Source: Amblyomma americanum
Taxonomy: Eukaryota > Arthropoda > Arachnida > Ixodida > Ixodidae
Assembly (NCBI RefSeq): GCF_052857255.1
Contig: NC_135498.1
Span: 88,280,757 to 88,344,756, forward strand
Direction: 5' to 3'
Length of the DNA stretch: 64,000 nt
In this document: in pieces, positions 1 to 9,720 of the stretch
Layout: every line of letters begins with the position of its first letter
How positions within the stretch are numbered: position 1 is the first letter of the stretch
Position numbers and translations under genes: made by a program
Notes under the pieces: generated by a model
What the model was told of the DNA's origin: nothing
Databases searched by the model: none
Seen by the model: only the letters and a program-made list of their open reading frames with translations

Positions 1-32
1 GATGTCCATCAGGACTTGCACCAACTGCTCCT
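1..32 (-). CDS. P450 exon 4, first 32 nt only
   Basis: Acceptor GCCCGCAG at 40-33. The first two bases join the last G of exon 3 to make Glu, giving FFE followed by EQLVQVLMDI. That is the typical lead into the I helix of CYP2-clan enzymes. The rest lies beyond position 1. It is too short for ORF tools, so it is found only by splicing phase and family pattern. Confidence 0.82.
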
Positions 33-3000
33 CTGCGGGCGGCCACACGGGAAAGGAAAGAGAATACTGCTGTGAGGGGCAGCTATCGACATCACCAGGA
101 AGGCGACTTGTGTACAAACACTGGCGTGGTAGCTCGGCGCCGACATTAAGGAACAGCAGCCCTTGTTGAGAGCCTTTCGCAGGGACCGACGCAGAACGTG
201 CGCATTTGAAAAATGGCTGCCACGTGTTTTGGAAACGAAGAAACAGCGCACAAACAGGACGAAAGAAAGTGAGCCGCGGCTGTTCAGCGGAGGACAACAA
301 CGTTGGCGTCAAAGCGCATTCCAGCGAAACAACCGCAGACGCGGAAAAAAAAAAACAGATAACCGAAGAACAAATAAAAGCGCAGACAAGGGTGGAGAAA
401 ACGAGCGGCTCATTTTTTAACTCCATATGCAGGAGGCCAGCGGTCATTAAAACCAAGGAAAGCGCGGCTGAATGTTTTTTTTAATTTAAAATTGTGCTGA
501 TAAATGGCATATTAGTGGTGCAATTGTTTAGCTGAAAGATAACCTATTAGAAAGCAGAATAAATGTCATTAATAAACCGCCGGTGGGACTCGAACCCACG
601 ACCTCCGTATGTTGCGTAATGAGCACTGTACGCGACATACGGAGGTCGAGGTTCACATCCCACCGGCGGCATATAGTTGACCTCTATTCTGCCTTCTAAT
701 ATGTTATCTTTGAGCTGAAAAATTATTACACTAATAATTTTCCATTTATCAACAGCAAAATTTAAAAGAGAAAGAAAGCATTCCCCTTTGCTTTCCTTAG
801 TTTTAAAGACTGCGCTGGCCTCCTTCAATTAGAAATGCTTTCGTTAATACTTTAAAGAAGTGGTAATCGCGCTTTAATTTAGAAGTCATAATTAAGAATT
901 GATGCAAACATCAAGTTTCTTTCAACTAAAATCTTCACGTCTTGCTGTTCGCCTTTCAGTTTTGCCAGTTCGCGTTGCATTTGGCGCAAATAGGAGAAGA
1001 AATGAACTGCGGGAGGAAGCTGCTGTGTTTTGCTCTTTTCGTGGCCTCGTATGCGCGCTGCTTGTTCGAATCCAAATGATGCATCATCCCGCCTACATCA
1101 GCGCTCTTCTCCTGTAGGGTGGATTTAAGTAACTAGAACGGAATCAAGCCAGATGTGCTACGAAACAGAGAAGGTCGCCTCTCTGCACTAGTCGGCGATC
1201 AGGCTAGCCGGTGCCTCCTAAAAAGAAGAGGCCTCTGAACTGCTCGTATGATGTCACGCTCCTTGCCCGGTTGACCGTATATCACGGTGTACAATTAGAA
1301 CAAAATGCCTTGGGGCTTTGCTTCTCGAGCTTTGTGTTCTAAGTGCATGTCGTGGTATGGTCAACCGGGCAAGGAGCATGACGTCATAGAAAGAGTTCAG
1401 AGGCCTTTTCTTTCATCTAGGGGGCACTGGGCAGGCTACGAAGACTCGCATGCCGCAGATATCCTCACCGAAGAACGTGTCCTCCCGCTGGATGCCCCTG
1501 GCCTTGTCCCTTCGCAGCTGGACGAGGTACGCGTCCACGATGTCGCGCACGGTGCCCTCGACGTAGGACGAGCGGTGCGCGTCGGCGATGCGCCGGAAGT
1601 AGTCGGCCGTCAGGCACCGGTTGCGCTTGATGCGCCGGTAGGCCCAGTTGGAGCCCGGGACGTAGCGCAGCGCCGGAATGAAGTTTACGGGCACGGCGAG
1701 GGTCAGGAGCCTCAAGCCCTCCTCGAAGAGCGCGACGAGCTGCTCGAACTTGGAGTCGCGCGTCGAGTACGTGACGCTCATGAGGAACGAGCCAAGGATG
1801 TTGCCGACGGCGCGCGCGAGCGACCGGCGCACGTGCAGCGAGCTGCCTTCGAACGGCCCCAGCGAGGATAGGAACTCGCCGATGTGCACCTGCGACCGCG
1901 ACGTTGAAGGTTATACTCACGTGGAGGAGACGGCATGTTTACTTGCATGCATATCGAACAGCATGCAGAATGGTCAGTGCTTAAGAAAAATCACTTTGCA
2001 CTGGTCCCCTGTAACGCGACACGGGATAATCTTTCAGCACAACATAGATCTGAGTTTTCCCTGACCATTCTTAGCCGGCCAGTGAAGTTCGCTGCAAATT
2101 TTGCTTTTGTGTGCAATGTTGTGCCAGTCCATGAACCGTACAGTTAGTTACTAACGGGAGTCTGCATTGGTTTTGAATAAAGAAACTACTAAACTGTGCG
2201 TGCGATTGCTCACAGACCTCTCGCTATAGGTTATCGTGAAGGCTGACACAACGGAGTTGTATGGTATGTGTGTTGTAGGCGGTGTCATGGTTATTACAGC
2301 GGACACTTTTTCTTCGGGGGTCAAACGAAATGCCTGCTACGGCTAACCCAGAGTGAACATTTGAACATATCTAGCCGCAATTGCTCCCGTCTCCCGACAC
2401 GTCCTTCGTCGAGCTCAACCTCCTAGCCGCAGCATCACGGCGATTGCGGGCAAGTAAGGTAAGACCACTGTCACAAACGTGCTACCTGAGAGCTCTGGAC
2501 ATCACGCCATCGCAAGAGCCGTCCTTCGTCGAGCTCAACCTCCTAGCCGCAGCATCACGGCGATTGCGGGCAAGTAAGGTAAGACCGCTGTCACAAACGT
2601 GCTACCTGAGAGCTCTGGACATCACGCCATCGTAAAGCTTGGTTCGGACATGATATGCGTAAATATATGGTGGTTGCAAAATAAACAATCCTGTGCTCTT
2701 GTCGGGGCAAGGGTCCCGACGTCTAAAGATAGCAGCCCGCGGCAGTGGGAAGCGTACCTGCATCTTCTGCTCCAAGGCCACGCTGCCGGGCCTGCCGTGT
2801 CGGGGCACGAAGTCCCTGAACACACGGTGCAGGAAGGCGCGCTGCTCACGCCACAGTGCGCCCTCCGAGTTGATGATTCCTGCGAAACGGAGTGGAAAAG
2901 GAGCCATGAAGTTTTTGTATGGGTGTGGGGAGAAAATAGGCGTTGTAACTTGGCGCAGTATAGTTTTGCGACTGCGAAAAAAAAAAGCGGGAGAACACAT

Positions 3001-4808
3001 CTGATTTCTCGAGAACCGTAAGGTCATTTGTAATGAAAAAGGACCGCCGTGGTTCGGTCCTGAAACTCAACCCACGCCTTCATCCTGGGAAACTGTTCTG
3101 ACCAGCACCAGTCCGCAAGAGCCCAACCGCCATACCCCACATGAAGTGGGCCCTACAAGATCGCTCCACTCAGGAAGACACCAACATTTGTTGTTGTTGG
3201 CCTTACAAAAGATGGCACGTTCGCACACTGGGGGATCGGCCGAGAATCAGGAGATGGCTATTCATCTTTAATACTTATACTTACGTTAATACTTATATTC
3301 AATAACAGTTTTTGCCTCCTCCTACTCCTCCTTCGTGGTACTACCCGTGGAGGTAATTGACATGCTAGCAGACATGGCACAGTGGGGACAAACTTATCGA
3401 CAGTCCGAAGCGCTGGAAGAGAGCCGAAGACAGTGAGGGAGGTAGGAGAATATATGTGTTTTCGTTGGGGGTTTCGTCAAGCGTGGACAAGAAAGGACAT
3501 GCACTTAATTTCACGTCGGTTTACATCGTCGATATTTTCGTGAGAAAGGAAGGCGGTTAGGCCACACGAGTGCTAGTTCGAACGCATGCATCTCAGCACG
3601 AGAACCCAAACGTGCAAATATGGGGCAGCGTGATACAATGCAGGAACAGCAAAGTGAACCTCGTTATTGGCGGCTAAGCTTAGAGATGAAGGTGAACAAG
3701 GACGGCGACATACTGCGTACTCGTTGTGATTCATGTCTTCTCAACCGCTGCACTTAATTGCTCGAGTGGTTCGCAACAACCTAACTTCTGTGACAAATTA
3801 TTTCATCATTGCGGAAGGTGGCTAAATGTGCACAGGAACCTCATTGCGGGCTGTCTTTCCTCACAAGAGCGCCTGTGTACGCCCATCCGTTGCCATCCTT
3901 TTACAGCTGACAGCTGTTCGCAGAAGTTTTCGGAGCATGGAACGTGAGCAAAGTATGCTGCCGCCAACTTAATGGTATGTGTGGCTTGCAGTTTCTTTGT
4001 TCGAACTACACAATGCGCTTCTCGATGTCAGGCCGCGCCGTCAGGCAACGAGAAGTTCGATTTTTCGTTGCTTGCGTGCGCCGAAAACACTCATGTTCGT
4101 GACGGTATTCAACATTTACTGCGGTCACTCCGTTCTCAGCCTGCAGTGCGAACTGGACGGGAAATCACGAGGCCCCACAAGCGTTCCTCGGTAATTAAAG
4201 TTACGTACCCTGTTCACGTTACCAAGACATCGCGATCTTGCGGTATGGTTTGGTTCATTCCAGTGGGTTAGCGGCTATCGGACTTGGTCACAGGGCGTCA
4301 CGGGACCAAGTGCAGCATGCTCTGCTGCAATCAGCGGCCTCGGCCATGTCTCTCGACATCGGCAACAGCCACGCCCCCCGCGTCAGCTCTCGCTCGCCGC
4401 CTTCCGATCGGTATCGCGCGAGGGCCCCCAGGGGCGCGACGCCCAGTCCAAGTCCTCACCGTATCCCTGCAGGAGCTTGGTGAGTTCCGTGTCCGGCCTT
4501 CCGGAGAACGCGGCCTGGCTGAAGGCCTGCCGCACCAGCTTGGGGTCGCTGATGACGACGACCCGCTTGGAGCCCAGGAATATCTGGTAGATGGGCCCGT
4601 AGGTGCGGGCCAGCGCCTGCAGGGTGCGGTTGAAGTCCCTGCCCAAGAAAGGCAAGAAGCCTACTAAGGGCAGACCCCAGGGCCCCGGGGGCAGGGGCAG
4701 ACCACCTCCGGCTAGGAACCGGCGGCTCAGCAGAAGCACGGCGACGAACACCGCCAGCCAGGTGGGCAACGCGGGGCCCTCGGGCCACGCAGAAAGCAGT
4801 TGGGACAT
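1..4808 (-). CDS. Cytochrome P450, CYP2-clan-like, 5' portion (gene continues off the left edge)
   Basis: Spliced gene, complement of join(<1..32, 1469..1889, 2758..2879, 4460..4808). About 308 residues are visible of the roughly 500 usual for a microsomal P450. What I see: an N-terminal membrane anchor (residues 14-30), a proline-rich hinge (PLPPGPWGLPLVG, residues 38-50), the C-helix heme-contact motif WREQR (about 126-130), and a long exon with FIPALRYVPGSNWAYRRIKRNR-type residues before the I helix. All junctions are GT-AG and phases agree: 349 nt, then 122 nt, then 421 nt. The codons split at exon 1/2 (Gly) and exon 3/4 (Glu) rejoin correctly. Introns are 2880-4459, 1890-2757 and 33-1468. 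Family knowledge: such enzymes are ER-bound monooxygenases that take electrons from P450 reductase and oxidise hormones or xenobiotics; the substrate cannot be inferred here. The I-helix threonine, ExxR and heme cysteine lie outside the window. No stop or frameshift interrupts the visible exons, so the gene looks intact. Confidence 0.93.
432..823. repeat. Large imperfect palindrome (foldback element) with a tRNA-like centre
   Basis: The left arm from 432 (GGAGGCCAGCG...) matches, in reverse complement, the right arm ending at 823, with scattered mismatches along about 190 bp. The match includes GATAAATGG..ATTAGTG, AGATAAC.TATTAGAAGGCAGAAT and the central block. The element lies in P450 intron 3. 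No transposase and no clear target-site duplication are visible. Confidence 0.8.
573..671. repeat. tRNA-like double-headed hairpin at the centre of the palindrome
   Basis: Both strands begin with a CCGCCGGTGGGA-type acceptor/T-stem sequence. The minus strand carries a clean Pol III B-box-like GGGTTCGAGTCCC at 587-599, followed by an acceptor-like 3' end. The middle is a GACCTCCGTATGT..GCGTA stem. It resembles a tRNA half copied in inverted orientation. I do not call it a functional tRNA because the central stem and loop do not fit a normal anticodon arm. Confidence 0.55.
1211..1425. repeat. Foldback element, arms 1211-1284 and 1352-1425
   Basis: The left arm GGCCTCTGAACTGCTCGTATG...TCCTTGCCCGGTTGACC is repeated as reverse complement on the right, with a few mismatches. 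A spacer of about 67 bp separates the arms. It ends about 40 bp from P450 exon 3, inside intron 3. It resembles a miniature inverted-repeat element; no coding content. Confidence 0.75.
1469..1889 (-). CDS. P450 exon 3 (D to H helix region)
   Basis: 421 nt. The acceptor ...CGGTCGCAG precedes a phase-0 GTG (Val); the donor is TTCG|GTGAGG at 1468-1467. It contains VGNILGSFLMSVTY, the CYP2-clan stretch NFIPALRYVPGSNWAYRRIK, and the acidic run leading to the I helix. Predicted proteins on the opposite strand here are shadows of this GC-rich exon. Confidence 0.92.
2401..2635. repeat. Two tandem copies of a 120-bp unit
   Basis: Positions 2401-2515 and 2521-2635 match at a period of exactly 120 bp, with one mismatch (A/G near 2467/2587) before the copies diverge at the end. 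The near identity implies a recent duplication. It lies in P450 intron 2. Each copy reads through without a stop on the plus strand, but no protein family is recognisable. Confidence 0.9.
2758..2879 (-). CDS. P450 exon 2 (C-helix exon)
   Basis: 122 nt between an acceptor (TTTCGCAG at 2887-2880) and a donor (CAG|GTACGC at 2757). The first two bases complete the glycine begun in exon 1. It encodes IINSEGALWREQRAFLHRVF and the following RDFVPRHG. The tryptophan and arginine of WREQR are the heme-propionate contacts conserved in the family. The exon ends in phase 0. Confidence 0.92.
3183..3250 (+). repeat. Fragment of a dispersed repeat in P450 intron 1
   Basis: The pattern TTGTTGTTG..GCCT.A.AAGATGGCAC followed by CAC..TGGGGGATCGGCC recurs in the opposite orientation at about 22980-23047, where it interrupts a SINE. 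Shared core of about 60 bp; family unknown. Confidence 0.4.
4460..4808 (-). CDS. P450 exon 1 (start codon to first donor)
   Basis: 116 codons plus one base. The ATG at 4806-4808 is chosen because it is followed directly by a short polar stretch, the hydrophobic anchor and the Pro/Gly hinge in the usual P450 order. A TATA box lies about 125 bp upstream. The exon carries the first beta-sheet region (RTLQALARTYGPIYQI, then KRVVVISDPKLVRQAF). The donor is G|GTGAGG at 4459-4458. Reading through it gives a tail without P450 character, which supports the splice. Confidence 0.93.
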
Positions 4809-5450
4809 GCTCTTCGCTGTGTACGTGCTACGGCTACAGGCCTGCTTGTGCGGTTGTGCTCGGGGCCGCTCTCTTCTGAAAACACGCGGCTGCTGCTGCT
4901 GGTCGGGCTTCCGAATGGGGAGGCGGGCCCCCTTTTATATGCGCGGGACCCCCTGTACGAGGGGAGGGCGAGGGGGAAGTCGATGCCCCCCTGCCCGCGC
5001 ACCCCCCGCGGGGGTCGCCCTCCCATCGCACCGGTCTCCGTCGGCGGCCGCCCGAGTGCCCGCCTTGTTTCCGTTTCTGTGCCGCCGCCTTCCGCCGCTG
5101 CAACAAGTGCCACCGGCTTTGGCAGCCCGGCTGCACGGGGGGCGAGGGTGGTCGCCGGTCGTTCGTTGGCGGTGAGTGTGTGTCTGTGCATGCACGCGAA
5201 TCTCTTGGCTCGCGCCGCTATCTGATTTCCTTCGGCGGTTCAATCGGCGCGCAGCCGTGGGAAGAGGAGAGTGGCGGGGGGTGACTCCTCCTGGTCGTCT
5301 TTGCTTTTCCTCGCATTTGCTTGTTTCCCGCTCTTTCCAGCGCGCCCAGAGTGAGCCAAGGAAACTTTGCGCGCACACGCCGATCACGAAACGGCATTGC
5401 GCCCCCAGATTTCTTCTTCCGAAGCGTGACGTCCGGTGTAGTTCTGGGTG
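4809..5450. other. CpG-rich upstream region of the P450 gene
   Basis: GC-rich with frequent CpG and CAG/CTG-rich patches. Several long overlapping frames on both strands show no recognisable protein and are expected by chance at this composition. It holds the P450 core promoter; I see no other gene. Confidence 0.5.
4931..4940 (-). promoter_or_regulatory. TATA box of the P450 gene
   Basis: The minus strand reads ATATAAAAGG, a canonical TATA box, about 125 bp upstream of the start codon. Transcription would begin near 4900, leaving a 5' UTR of roughly 90-100 nt. It sits in a CpG-rich block (about 4810-5450), so the promoter combines a TATA box with high CpG content. The start-site position is inferred. 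Confidence 0.65.
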
Positions 5451-6241
5451 ATTAATGCACTTGCATGATCTAACTGTGACCACTGGCACAGTTCTCAAGC
5501 GGGAAGCGTGGCCTTGTGTGAGCTGCACTTGACCATGGCTCTCCTTCTCCAAAGATGGGCGGTAGCCCAGGGCAAGATCACGTTGGAAAACAGTTCAGAA
5601 TGCTGAAAAATAATTTTGAAAGCGTAAGCGAATACTTCCAATGCCGTTTTTTAGTTACCAGATTTCACGCTATGGTCACCTTTCCTACCACGTATGTGCA
5701 CACACGTCATACGCGTTCAACGGTATGCAGAGTCGCTTATTGCTTAGCTTAACATCTCTTTTGCGTCTGAAAACTTTGGGTTACATCGACGTAATTTCAT
5801 GCTACTCACTGTCCCCTGAAAAGAAAGACTACGAATGCAATGGCATTTCTATTCCTCGATTCGATGGGCCTAAAAGATATCCCCTTATCGTTGAAGTACG
5901 AAGCGTTCATTGGCGCAGTGCGATGGACACAAAAGCAATCAGAAGGAGCAACCGAACACAAATCTTGAGAAGGGCATGTTCTGTCACGACGCAGCTAGTC
6001 AGCGCCTGTCTTCATGCGTCTTTCCTTTCGTCCCTGTCCAAAGTCGTGCTGTTCCTCTTTGAAGCAGCAATTGCCTGTGCCTTGCCCAGAGTAGTTTAAC
6101 GCAAGTCTTGGGTAATTAAAGACACTCGTTTCCTTCAGTGTTTTGCTGAGCTCGTATTCAGAGTGCTTTATGAGGTCAAACTGTTGATACACAAGAGAAT
6201 GTGAACGGTTTGGATTTCTCGTAGTCTGACGACCAAAGTGG
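5451..6241. other. No gene seen
   Basis: AT/GC-mixed intergenic DNA with only short frames. A segment at about 5995-6080 (GCGCCTGTCTTCATGCGTC...) resembles short terminal sequences around Penelope-like elements, but this is too weak to call. Confidence 0.3.
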
Positions 6242-6487
6242 CTATAGTCGGGTACAAGTCAAGGAAAAAGCGGCTTTTCCCTGTCAAAGCACCCCATTCA
6301 GCCAATGGCGTCAGCCGATTCTTATGAACCTGCTAGCGTGACAATGCAGAGACTGGCAGATAACAGATTGCCACGCTAACAGCATTGCCACGCTAGCAGG
6401 TTCATGAGAATCGGCCGACGCCATTGGGTGAATGGGGTGCTTTGACAGGGAAAAGCCGCTTTTTTCTTTACTGGCATCCAACTATAG
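6242..6487. repeat. Foldback MITE-like element, arms about 105 bp
   Basis: Arms 6242-6346 and 6383-6487 are near-perfect inverted repeats. They share AAGCGGCTTTTCCCTGTCAA and the following GCACCCCATTC segment, with a loop of about 36 bp. The ends read CTATAG on both sides, compatible with insertion at TA. No coding capacity; the mobilising family is unknown. Confidence 0.85.
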
Positions 6488-8640
6488 GCATAGCTTCCTA
6501 AGAGGTAGCAACGATTTTTTTTTTTTTTTTGCTGTGAAAGGCCAGTCCGGTGAAGGGATTCGGAAGGGGCTTACCGTTGTCCTATAGTATCTCCTGTCAG
6601 CATCCAGTGGCACCGGGGCTCACCTCTATAATGCCCAAGAAGGGCACCCTTCCGCGATGGTTCGTTGAGCAGCTGCTGAGGTAGGGCGGCTGGTCTTCAC
6701 TTTCGCTTGCTTTTTGGAGGACATAAAAAAAAAGAAGTGTCGACGAACGTTTGGCTGCGGGTGCGCTGGGCGGGTACCACTGTAAGGAAAATAGCTGGGA
6801 TGGCAGTCCAGAGCCATTAGCATAAGCGCGGTCTAGCGCAGCTGAAAAAGTAACGTCTTGGCGTTGAAGCATGCCACTCTTATTACGTACGCCCTCCGCT
6901 TTTTCTTCGCCCCGTTTTCGTTTCAACTTTTTTTTCGTCCTTACAAGCGTAGCGTTTCGTACTTTGTAGGGCGCGCCGCTGGTTCACCAGAGGAGTCGCT
7001 GTTGCTGCACCGGTCGATGCGTGAGCCTGGTCGCGTACTTCCCTGGAAAAGTACCGTGCGGCCAGTGGAAAGTAAGGCTGGCCCCGGGGTGGTGGGCGCA
7101 GCAACCTTGGAGCGGCGGACGCACTTTCGTTCTCGATCCTGGTCGCCTAAAGAGCTGCGGCTCGCTGCATCCATCTCCTCCCCGCTTTTACTTTGTGTTG
7201 TCTTCTTTACCCCGTTGCCGCCTCCGGCGCTTCCTTCCGTGCGTAGCCGGGGTGATTCCTTATTGGGTGCTGCAGCGGCAGATCCCATCTTTGGTCTTCC
7301 CACCGAGCGTACGCAGTGCTCTCATGGGGTGTCGTTTGGATTACAGATCAATGGGTCGGAGGCATCCACAACACTGTTCAACGAGAAGCCACCGGTCATC
7401 TGGAAGTGTTGCCCTGCCGTGTTCCTACACATGCCAGACGATGCATAGAGCATTGGGATTTGCCTTTAAATAGAAGATTGATTTCTTTTGTAGACGCCTG
7501 TCGAAGACGGACCCAGCGTTGAAATAATGAAATGTAAGTAGGCCGCAGATGAACATTTTCTTATTACTCATGAAGGTGCGTGCTCTGCGTCAAGCAGTTG
7601 GGACATGACACTAAGGAGTCTTTTTCTGGACTTCACGGGTAATTGGGTTTTGGTGTGCGCTTGTAATCATAGTGTCCCGCTTCATGCCTAAAAAGATTAT
7701 CTCAGTGCTTTGTTGGGTGGGCCTTTATGGATATGGGATACGTTATAAAACATATGCAAAAAGTGAACAAATACCCGGAAAATCTGGAATTAAAGGGCAG
7801 GCGAGATAATGATTGCATCATACTCATGGTGTGCACTGAGCTTAATAATGGAAGAACGTAAGATGTAACCGAATGTAAGAAGCACTGATTGAACTCCAAC
7901 GAAGGAGCTTTAGACGCCGTCATGTTGAGTGGATATTTTACAGCGTTAGCTGTTAATGGCTTGTTGTGCGGATATCATGTCATCTGCACTCAATGGCATC
8001 GTCATGTGACGGTAATCAATGATATCATTAGAGGTCATGTGAACCATGGTCACTAATTGGTCATGTAACTTTAATTGTTAGTGGGTCGTAGACCAATAAG
8101 CCCCTTAAACATACATGGACACCATGGCTCGCTTGCAGAACAATGACTTCTTGGCAGCTGACGCTGAGTCACGTCACATTATGGGCATACCCCTTCGTTA
8201 TTTTTTTTTATTAATGTCACAGGGCATGTTAACCTTCACAGCCATTATTTTGCGCAACGTTCTTGGGCCGTAGCCCTAACACAGCTACTAGTTTCGCCAT
8301 CTTCGTCCTGAGTATGGCGGCGCTCTCCTTGCTTGAAATAGTGAAACGTGTATCATCGGCTGCAGGGTCACAGTGGACAGGCGTCTGCAACAGTTAGAAA
8401 CGCTTTGGCTTATCGCTTGCCATCCGTGACATCAAATAACGTCGACTCTCGACCGACCGTTCTGCACGTACGCAATTTCGATTTCTTTTCCGCGCTCCTG
8501 TTGGGAAGCAAATTGTGGTGATAAAGAAAAAGCCTTTGGCAGACTTGAATGCCGATTTCCGTACTGGGACTAGCAACTGACATCGCTTCATGTGTGCACA
8601 CAGCGGCCATGAAGATGTGAGAGGAGGTCGGACCGAGGCC
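6488..8640. other. No supported gene
   Basis: Contains a T-run near 6511, a moderately CpG-rich stretch at about 6900-7300 and AT-rich DNA to 8640. Frames up to about 196 codons overlap on both strands in the CpG-rich part without recognisable domains. Confidence 0.35.
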
Positions 8641-9720
8641 GCGTGTTGCTCGACAGCTTTAGCGCAGCCAGACAGCCATACGGCAAATGCGGTAACGCGT
8701 TGTCGTTGCTACCGTTGCCTGGCTTGCCTAGCCACATTTACCGTACGGTAGCAGTTGCCGTAGTTACCGTGTTCAGTGTACTGTGGGGCTGAAACTCTAC
8801 TGCATTTAGCATACCGTGTAGTGTGTTACGCGACTGTAGTACCATGAGCCCGCCCACCACTAATGTGCACGCGCTGATTGGTCTCGACGCGTCAGGCCTG
8901 CGCGCAGCTGCCGAGTACCTGGCGCCATCTTGCGTCCTCAAGGTCATCTGCGCATGCGCACTAACGGCGCACGGGCTTCCGGTACTCCGGTAACGGTAGC
9001 ACGATATGCTGAAGTTGTCTACTGCCTACCGTTATCTCGTTTACTTTCGGGCGGTAGGCGGCTGCAGAACTCTTTCTCGTTATATGCGACGAGCGTGCGC
9101 AAACGCCTAGCCTATCTTCACGCACCCACTCTCGGTGGCACGTCCACAATCCTCCCGGGCAGGGCGACGGCCGGTGTCGAAAGGCCCGCGCTGCGACCAG
9201 AGCCGCTTTGTCGGTCAGATTGGCCACGTGCTTTCTGGAGCGCCTTTGCAGTGCGGCCTGCAACGACGGTGGCGCCGGTTGCAGCGCCCAGGTGCAAGGA
9301 CCTGGCGCCACCCTCCCGCGCCGCGGGGGGCTCACCGGGCCGCGGAAGGGCTTCACTGCACAAGCCGGTCTTCACGCGCAGCCCGCTCCGAGCTGCTTGC
9401 TGCCGCTGGTTTTTCGGGCTTGTGTTCCCTCTTCCTTGTTTCCGGACGGAAGAGGAAATGTCGTCCGCATCGCGACCAAAGAGGGTGTGTGGTCATGATG
9501 CGGAGGGGGGGCGTGCTGCCCGACCATCGTTTCTTGTTTTTTGCCGCCCCGAGCTGAGGTGCGCTGTGGACGCTTCTCGCTTTACTACCTCTCTCCTCAC
9601 TCCACGGCGGCTGCACGATCAGCTGGGCGAGGAAAGGCGCGTACGGATCGGTCAATGACCCCTCGGTACGTTTGCGTCTCGGAGTGTGTGTGTATAGCCG
9701 GCCGCGGCCGGCTCGATAGA
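8641..9720. other. CpG-rich island
   Basis: High CpG density with overlapping frames on both strands, the longest about 242 codons on plus. None has a recognisable domain, and codon composition simply follows GC content. It could be a promoter/first-exon region of a gene whose other exons I cannot identify. An 18-bp perfect GC palindrome sits at about 9696-9713. Confidence 0.35.

Noticed and set aside
573..671. Functional tRNA gene
   Set aside because: B box and acceptor-like ends are present, but the middle is a long perfect stem and does not give a standard anticodon arm.
1305..1871. 188-codon plus-strand frame opposite P450 exon 3
   Set aside because: Shadow of a GC-rich P450 exon on the other strand; no domain, and the minus strand has clear P450 residues and splice sites.
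5995..6192. 65-codon minus frame and GCGCCTGTCTTC motif
   Set aside because: Too short; resembles repeat termini but no family could be established.
6597..6926. Coding exon on minus with donor near 6575
   Set aside because: A donor-like GTAAGC exists, but the frame has no domain and no partner exon.
7580..7615. AGCAGTTGGGACATG, identical to the start of the P450 ORF on minus
   Set aside because: Match of about 15 bp only; the following residues are not P450-like, so chance or a tiny fragment.
8930..9658. 242-codon plus-strand frame
   Set aside because: Lies in a CpG island with competing frames on both strands, Arg/Pro/Ala-rich as expected from composition, no recognisable domain.
9696..9713. 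18-bp GC palindrome
   Set aside because: Perfect but short; expected occasionally in CpG-rich DNA, no other signal around it.
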